A model generated the notes under the pieces. That model did no database searches. It was not told the DNA's origin and saw only the letters and a program-made list of their open reading frames with translations. Shown here in pieces: positions 5,546-7,786 of a stretch of 7,786 bases of DNA; the stretch's first letter is position 1; each line of letters starts with the position of its first letter. Both the position numbers and the translations under genes were made by a program. This DNA is from Pelobacter sp. UBA5610 (GTDB lineage: Bacteria > Desulfobacterota > Desulfuromonadia > Desulfuromonadales > Syntrophotaleaceae), in NCBI GenBank assembly GCA_002424645.1, contig DIKU01000014.1:1-7786 (forward strand), read 5' to 3'.

Positions 5546-6332
5546 AAAGGAATCGGTCAGGAACGAATACGGGAAGATCGCCAAGGAAAGCGGCTCATGC
5601 TGCGGCAGCAGCTGCTCCTGTCCCGACCTGGCCGCGGGATATGATGCCGGCCAGCTGCAAGGCATCCCCGGCGAAGCCGACCTGGGACTGGGCTGCGGTA
5701 ATCCGACGGCGCCCGCGGAGTTGCGGCCGGGAGAGACCGTGCTGGACCTGGGCTCGGGGGCGGGCGTCGATTGTTTTCTGGCGGCGCGCCAGGTCGGGCC
5801 GCAGGGGCGGGTCATCGGCGTCGACATGACCCCGGAGATGCTCGATAGGGCCAGGCGAATCGCCGTTGAAAGCGCGATCGCCAACGTCGAATTTCGCCTG
5901 GGCGAGATCGAAAGTCTGCCCGTAGCCGACAGCACGGCCGACGTGGTGATCTCCAACTGCGTGATCAACCTGGCCGAGGACAAGGGGCGAGTCTTCCGGG
6001 AAATCTTCCGGGCCTTGAAGCCGGGCGGCCGCCTGGTGGTTTCCGACATCGTCCTGCTGCGGGACCTCCCCCCCTTCCTGCGCGACAACGACGCCGCCTA
6101 TGCTTCCTGCATCTCCGGCGCCGTTCCCAAGGACGAATACCTGGCGGCCATCACCGCGGCCGGGGGCACGCGCCTGGAGGTCCTGAAGGACAGCCCGTAC
6201 GGCAACGAGATCATGCAGGATTGGCTGGAGGCCCTCGACCTGCCCGCCGAAAAGCTGCAGGGGCAGGAGCCCTTTCTGGCCAGCATCACCGTCCGCGCCT
6301 GGAAGCCGGCCGGCTGCTCCTGCTGTGGATGA
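5532..6332 (+). CDS. arsM: Arsenite S-adenosylmethionine methyltransferase
   Basis: Cytoplasmic enzyme of 266 aa that transfers methyl groups from S-adenosylmethionine to As(III), giving methylated arsenicals. It has the SAM-binding motif VLDLGSGAGVDCFLA (70-84) with Cys81, the acidic residue of GVDM (96-99), LGEIESLP (123-130), SNCVINL with Cys143, LKPGGRLVVSDIV (162-174) and ASCISGAVP with Cys193. Cys81, Cys143 and Cys193 match in context the conserved arsenic-binding or redox cysteines of ArsM (C72, C174 and C224 in the Cyanidioschyzon enzyme). The N-terminus has CCGSSCSC (23-30) and the C-terminus ends in CSCCG, so both ends are Cys-rich. The ATG at 5532 follows AAGGAGG (5521-5527) and overlaps arsR by 14 nt, indicating co-expression. 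The next gene starts 29 nt after the stop. Confidence 0.93.
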   Translation: MKKDKKESVRNEYGKIAKESGSCCGSSCSCPDLAAGYDAGQLQGIPGEADLGLGCGNPTAPAELRPGETVLDLGSGAGVDCFLAARQVGPQGRVIGVDMTPEMLDRARRIAVESAIANVEFRLGEIESLPVADSTADVVISNCVINLAEDKGRVFREIFRALKPGGRLVVSDIVLLRDLPPFLRDNDAAYASCISGAVPKDEYLAAITAAGGTRLEVLKDSPYGNEIMQDWLEALDLPAEKLQGQEPFLASITVRAWKPAGCSCCG

Positions 6333-6361
6333 TCAATTGAAACTGGCGCAAAGGAGAAAGA

Positions 6362-6907
6362 ATGAACTTTGACAATTCGAAAGAATGGCACTGGTTCAAG
6401 GGGGGCATTCTCGTCTCCCTGCTATCCGTTGCATCCTACTTCATTTTTGCCGCTATCGCCAACCGCAACTATCCCTTCGGCATCACCGCCGGATTTGGAT
6501 ACCTGGCGGGAAAATTCGGCGGCCTTTTCAAAACGCTGTCGGCCAACCCGGTCATCCAGCGCTTTGCGATGAAGCCTGACGCATTCATTGAGTTCTTCAC
6601 GATCCTCGGACTGATCGCCGGCGGTTACGCGGCATCCAGGATCACCGGGACATTCGCCGCGGAAGGAATTCCCGACTTGTGGAAGCGGCATCACGGCCCG
6701 AGCTTGTGGAAGAGAGGGCTGTTCGTCCTTATCGGCAGTGTCCTGTTGGGATATGGCGCCGCCCTGGCCTCGGGGTGCACGACGGGAAACATCCTGCAGG
6801 GCTGGGCCCACCTCTCGCTGGGCAGCATGGTGGCCGGGATCTCATTCTTTGCCGCGGGGATCCTGGTCGCCAGGATCCTTTATCCGCGGATCCGGGGGGA
6901 ACAATGA
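6362..6907 (+). CDS. YeeE/YedE (DUF395) half-size membrane protein, first of a pair
   Basis: Integral membrane protein of 181 aa with about four membrane segments (approximately 14-33, 76-92, 119-137, 153-173). The signature GYGAALASGCTTGNILQGW (130-148), with Cys139 in a re-entrant loop-like motif, is the DUF395 'sulfur transport' motif. YPFGITAGFGYL (37-48) matches the N-terminal part of such proteins. Full-length YeeE/YedE proteins, including the thiosulfate transporter TsuA, contain two such halves. Here each half is a separate gene, as in the PmpA/PmpB pair of bigR operons. The substrate could be thiosulfate or another sulfur species; in this arsenic operon a thiolated arsenical is conceivable but unproven. 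AAAGGAG (6349-6355) precedes the ATG. The stop overlaps the start of the next gene (ATGA). Confidence 0.88.
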   Translation: MNFDNSKEWHWFKGGILVSLLSVASYFIFAAIANRNYPFGITAGFGYLAGKFGGLFKTLSANPVIQRFAMKPDAFIEFFTILGLIAGGYAASRITGTFAAEGIPDLWKRHHGPSLWKRGLFVLIGSVLLGYGAALASGCTTGNILQGWAHLSLGSMVAGISFFAAGILVARILYPRIRGEQ

Positions 6908-7446
6908 TCATCATCAAGATACTGTTCGGCCTGGCGGTCGGCTTCCTTTTCGGCTTCATCCTGACCAGAACCGGCATCACCAAGTATCCCCGCGTCATGG
7001 GCATGCTGCTGCTGAAGGATTTCAAGATAATGAAATTCATGCTGACCGCCGTGATCTCTTCCATGATCCTCTTCCACCTGCTGGGGGATCTCGGCTGGCT
7101 GCAGGTGGTGCCGAAGAACCTGGATTGGGGCAAGCTGGTCGGCGGGCTGATCTTCGGGGCCGGGATGGGAATTCTCGGCTATTGCCCCGGAACCATGGCT
7201 GCCAGGATCGGCGAGGGCAAGAAGGAGTCGATCTTCGCAGTTTTCGGAATGGCGTTCGGCATCTTCATCTACGCGCTCACCATCAAGCCGGTCAAGACCC
7301 TGTTTTTGTCGGCTGAAGTGAATGGAGACATTTCCGTCCTTCTGCGCATCAACCATTGGTTTTTGATCGTTCCCGCCGCCATTTTGTTCGGCGCCGTGAT
7401 CTTCTTCCTGAACAAAAGATTCAGCGACAACAACCGGCTGCAATAA
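6904..7446 (+). CDS. YeeE/YedE (DUF395) half-size membrane protein, second of a pair
   Basis: Integral membrane protein of 180 aa, the complementary half to the preceding gene. It has membrane segments at about 3-20, 46-61, 78-93, 108-126 and 151-169. The signature GGLIFGAGMGILGYCPGT (80-97), with Cys94, followed by AARIGEGK (99-106), is the second DUF395 Cys motif. Together the two proteins would provide the two essential-type Cys motifs of a YeeE/YedE transporter, so a heteromer is likely. The start at 6904 shares ATGA with the upstream stop and is preceded by a GGGGGGA stretch. The frame is open further upstream to 6679, but that extension lies over the first half gene in another frame and lacks family features. 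The permease gene follows after 11 nt. Confidence 0.87.
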   Translation: MIIIKILFGLAVGFLFGFILTRTGITKYPRVMGMLLLKDFKIMKFMLTAVISSMILFHLLGDLGWLQVVPKNLDWGKLVGGLIFGAGMGILGYCPGTMAARIGEGKKESIFAVFGMAFGIFIYALTIKPVKTLFLSAEVNGDISVLLRINHWFLIVPAAILFGAVIFFLNKRFSDNNRLQ

Positions 7447-7457
7447 AAGGAGCAGAC

Positions 7458-7786
7458 ATGGATTGGCAAAAAGAGTGGAAGCCATTGCTTTGGATCGTCG
7501 CCGCCTTCCTGGCCCTGTTCTACCTGCCGGTGGGGACCTTGCGCTTCGATCTGGCGATCATGGAGGCCCTGCACCTGGCTAAATGGTACGCGCGCGAGCA
7601 TGTGCTCCTGTGCCTGATCCCGGCTTTTTTCATCGCCGGCGCCATCGGCGTTTTTATCAGGAAAGAATCGGTCATGAAATACCTGGGACCCAAGGCCAAC
7701 AAGGCGCTGGCCTACGGCGTGGCCTCGGTTTCCGGGACCGTCCTGGCCGTCTGCTCGTGCACGGTGCTGCCGCTGTTTTCCGGCAT
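7458..7786 (+). CDS. COG0701/ArsP_1-type permease, 3' end outside window
   Basis: The first 109 residues of a membrane permease; the rest lies past the window edge. AAGGAG (7447-7452) sits 5 nt before the ATG. Membrane segments are at about 9-25 (LLWIVAAFLALFYLPVG) and 48-66 (HVLLCLIPAFFIAGAIGVF), and a third starts at about 85. The stretch KYLGPKANKALAYGVASVSG and the motif VLAVCSCTVLPLFSG (95-109) are hallmarks of the COG0701/DUF318 (PF03773, ArsP_1) permease family, which includes YraQ and the trivalent methylarsenite exporter ArsP. Downstream of arsR and arsM, an arsenical efflux role is attractive, since methylated As(III) made by ArsM would need export. The family also has members without known arsenic function, so the symbol is left blank. 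Confidence 0.85.
   Translation, partial: MDWQKEWKPLLWIVAAFLALFYLPVGTLRFDLAIMEALHLAKWYAREHVLLCLIPAFFIAGAIGVFIRKESVMKYLGPKANKALAYGVASVSGTVLAVCSCTVLPLFSG

Noticed and set aside
4973..6088. 371-codon minus-strand frame opposite arsR and arsM
   Set aside because: It is antisense to two genes identified with confidence, and its translation shows no conserved pattern.

Overview
The window is GC-rich bacterial DNA with short intergenic gaps, close or overlapping genes, purine-rich Shine-Dalgarno sites and recognisable -35/-10 promoters. A TolC-type outer-membrane factor next to a periplasmic adaptor implies a Gram-negative (two-membrane) cell. The codon bias, the tiny lysine-rich protein and the gene mix would suit an uncultured Acidobacteriota/Aminicenantes-like or deltaproteobacterial-type genome. 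That placement is an impression, not a measurement.

Left part (1-2801, minus strand): a metal-efflux operon read leftwards. It starts with an unnamed exported Cys/His-rich protein of 150 aa, followed by a TolC-family outer-membrane factor and a CusB/CzcB-like periplasmic adaptor with two His clusters. The adaptor is cut by the window edge; the RND pump expected to complete the complex would lie beyond base 1. The promoter (TTGAAA, 16 bp, TATAAT) sits so close to the first ATG that the first message is probably leaderless or nearly so.

Centre (2802-4748, plus strand): a divergent promoter region, then two tightly linked genes for uncharacterised membrane proteins. The first has an N-terminal zinc ribbon and two membrane segments. 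The second has two membrane segments and a Cys-rich C-terminal domain. They are probably partners; their function is unknown.

Small gene (4819-4932, minus strand): a 37-residue, very lysine-rich protein with a strong Shine-Dalgarno site and its own promoter.

Right part (5103-7786, plus strand): an arsenic-type operon behind a near-consensus promoter (TTGACA, 17 bp, TAAAAT) with an AT-rich imperfect palindrome just downstream as candidate operator. Its order is arsR (with the ELCVCE metalloid-binding helix), arsM (arsenite S-adenosylmethionine methyltransferase), two half-length YeeE/YedE (DUF395) membrane proteins, and the start of a COG0701/ArsP_1-type permease with a CSC motif, cut by the window end. 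The genes overlap or lie 11-29 nt apart, so they are likely one transcript. The plausible logic is that ArsR senses As(III), ArsM methylates it, and the membrane proteins move the product or a sulfur compound. The last step is inference. No arsB, acr3 or arsC is visible here. No rRNA, tRNA, CRISPR or mobile element was seen, and no gene-free stretch exceeds about 235 bases.
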